Assembly (NCBI GenBank): GCA_964057225.1
Contig: OZ059895.1
Coordinates: forward strand, 16,836,188 to 16,856,187
DNA length: 20,000 bases
Direction: 5' to 3'
From: Auanema rhodensis
Taxonomy: Eukaryota > Nematoda > Chromadorea > Rhabditida > Rhabditidae
Positions 19,743 through 20,000 of the stretch are shown in pieces. A program made the position numbers and the translations under genes. Numbering within the stretch: position 1 is the stretch's first letter; each line of letters starts with the position of its first letter. The notes under the pieces were generated by a model that saw only the letters and a list, made by a program, of their open reading frames with translations, ran no database searches and was not told the DNA's origin.

Positions 19743-19844
19743 TGGTACATTGTTGCCTACATAACTCTCCATGTTATCGTCGTCGTCGTTGGATATGGAT
19801 GAACAGTCGTCTGTGACATCTGTTGTACGCATGAAACTCAACAT
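19668..19844 (-). CDS. Candidate short ORF with Asp run and Ser run
   Basis: A 58-residue ORF starts at ATG 19844, directly after an in-frame TAG, and ends at TAA 19668. It begins MLSFMRTTDVTDDCSSISN, then has four Asp, then NMESYVGNNVP, ten Ser and a hydrophobic tail. Acidic and poly-Ser stretches are common in disordered parts of transcription factors, so this could be an N-terminal exon of the minus-strand gene, ending at one of the GT sites near 19765 or 19748. The runs come directly from CGA/GAC-type trinucleotide repeats, and any frame through them would look repetitive, so chance is quite possible. No good donor is visible. Confidence 0.25.
19705..19795. repeat. Facing CGA and CGT trinucleotide runs
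   Basis: CGA units at about 19711-19730 and TCG/GTC units at about 19777-19790 are near-complementary, so the pair can form a hairpin with about a 50-nt loop. Confidence 0.85.
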
Positions 19845-20000
19845 CTAGATTATATGCTTTACATGGGTTTATGTACAGCAACATTGTGCTTTGTAGCAGA
19901 AGTAAGAGGATTCTGCTGCAACCATCTTGTATATCATCGTTAGCACGACGGCTGTTCTTAACATCAATGAACAAGCACAATCGTCTTCGTGATCATAAGA

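Noticed and set aside
1-20000. tRNA, rRNA, spliced-leader RNA, CRISPR array, transposase or viral gene
   Set aside because: No tRNA B-box with a fitting A-box and no rRNA-like block was seen. I did not see the nematode SL1-type leader, regularly spaced repeats with unique spacers, or any transposase or polymerase motif on either strand.

Overview
The window reads as a gene-poor, AT-rich (roughly 35-40% GC by eye) stretch of animal nuclear DNA. It has no bacterial operon structure, no long open reading frames and no rRNA or tRNA gene that I can recognise. It is dominated by (GA)n/(CT)n microsatellites and short trinucleotide runs. The one gene I can support is split by introns. Its 3' splice sites all end in a short TTTCAG or TTCTCAG without a long required pyrimidine tract, which is most like nematodes. 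The organism is an inference (nematode or other ecdysozoan), not a demonstrated fact.

The supported gene lies on the minus strand and encodes a C2H2 zinc-finger protein. Three internal exons are firmly placed: 8003-7894, 7804-7683 and 3306-3256. Their phases agree (0/2, 2/1, 1/1). Joining them rebuilds two complete C2H2 fingers. Finger 1 (C-x2-C-x12-H-x5-H) is split by an 89-nt intron. Finger 2 (C-x2-C-x12-H-x3-H) is split by a 4,376-nt intron that falls one residue before its first histidine. A fourth, phase-compatible exon at 12488-12441 is plausible. The gene's start and end are not established. Possible 5' exons at about 16.3 kb and 19.8 kb are weak candidates only, and no convincing exon lies below 3256.

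Layout. 1-3255: no supported gene; GA repeats and a double G-quadruplex motif near 1.3 kb. 3256-8003: the zinc-finger exons with the 4.4-kb intron, which holds a GC-rich patch at 3.75-3.87 kb and a tandem 9-mer at 6.73 kb. 8004-12440: probably intron; it starts (in transcript sense, ends) with a perfect 82-bp AG array close to the acceptor of exon 8003. 12.4-13.2 kb: candidate exon, AT-rich block, and a promoter-like cluster of inverted GC boxes and CCAAT boxes. 13.2-20 kb: repeats, small hairpins and weak exon candidates.

Almost all long GA/CT arrays below 15.1 kb carry the purines on the plus strand, so the minus-strand pre-mRNA would be CU-rich in its introns. I found no sign of a new multi-gene system, mobile element, CRISPR array or virus. 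The most interesting points are the finger split by very large intron, the giant CU tract near a splice acceptor and the strand bias of the repeats.
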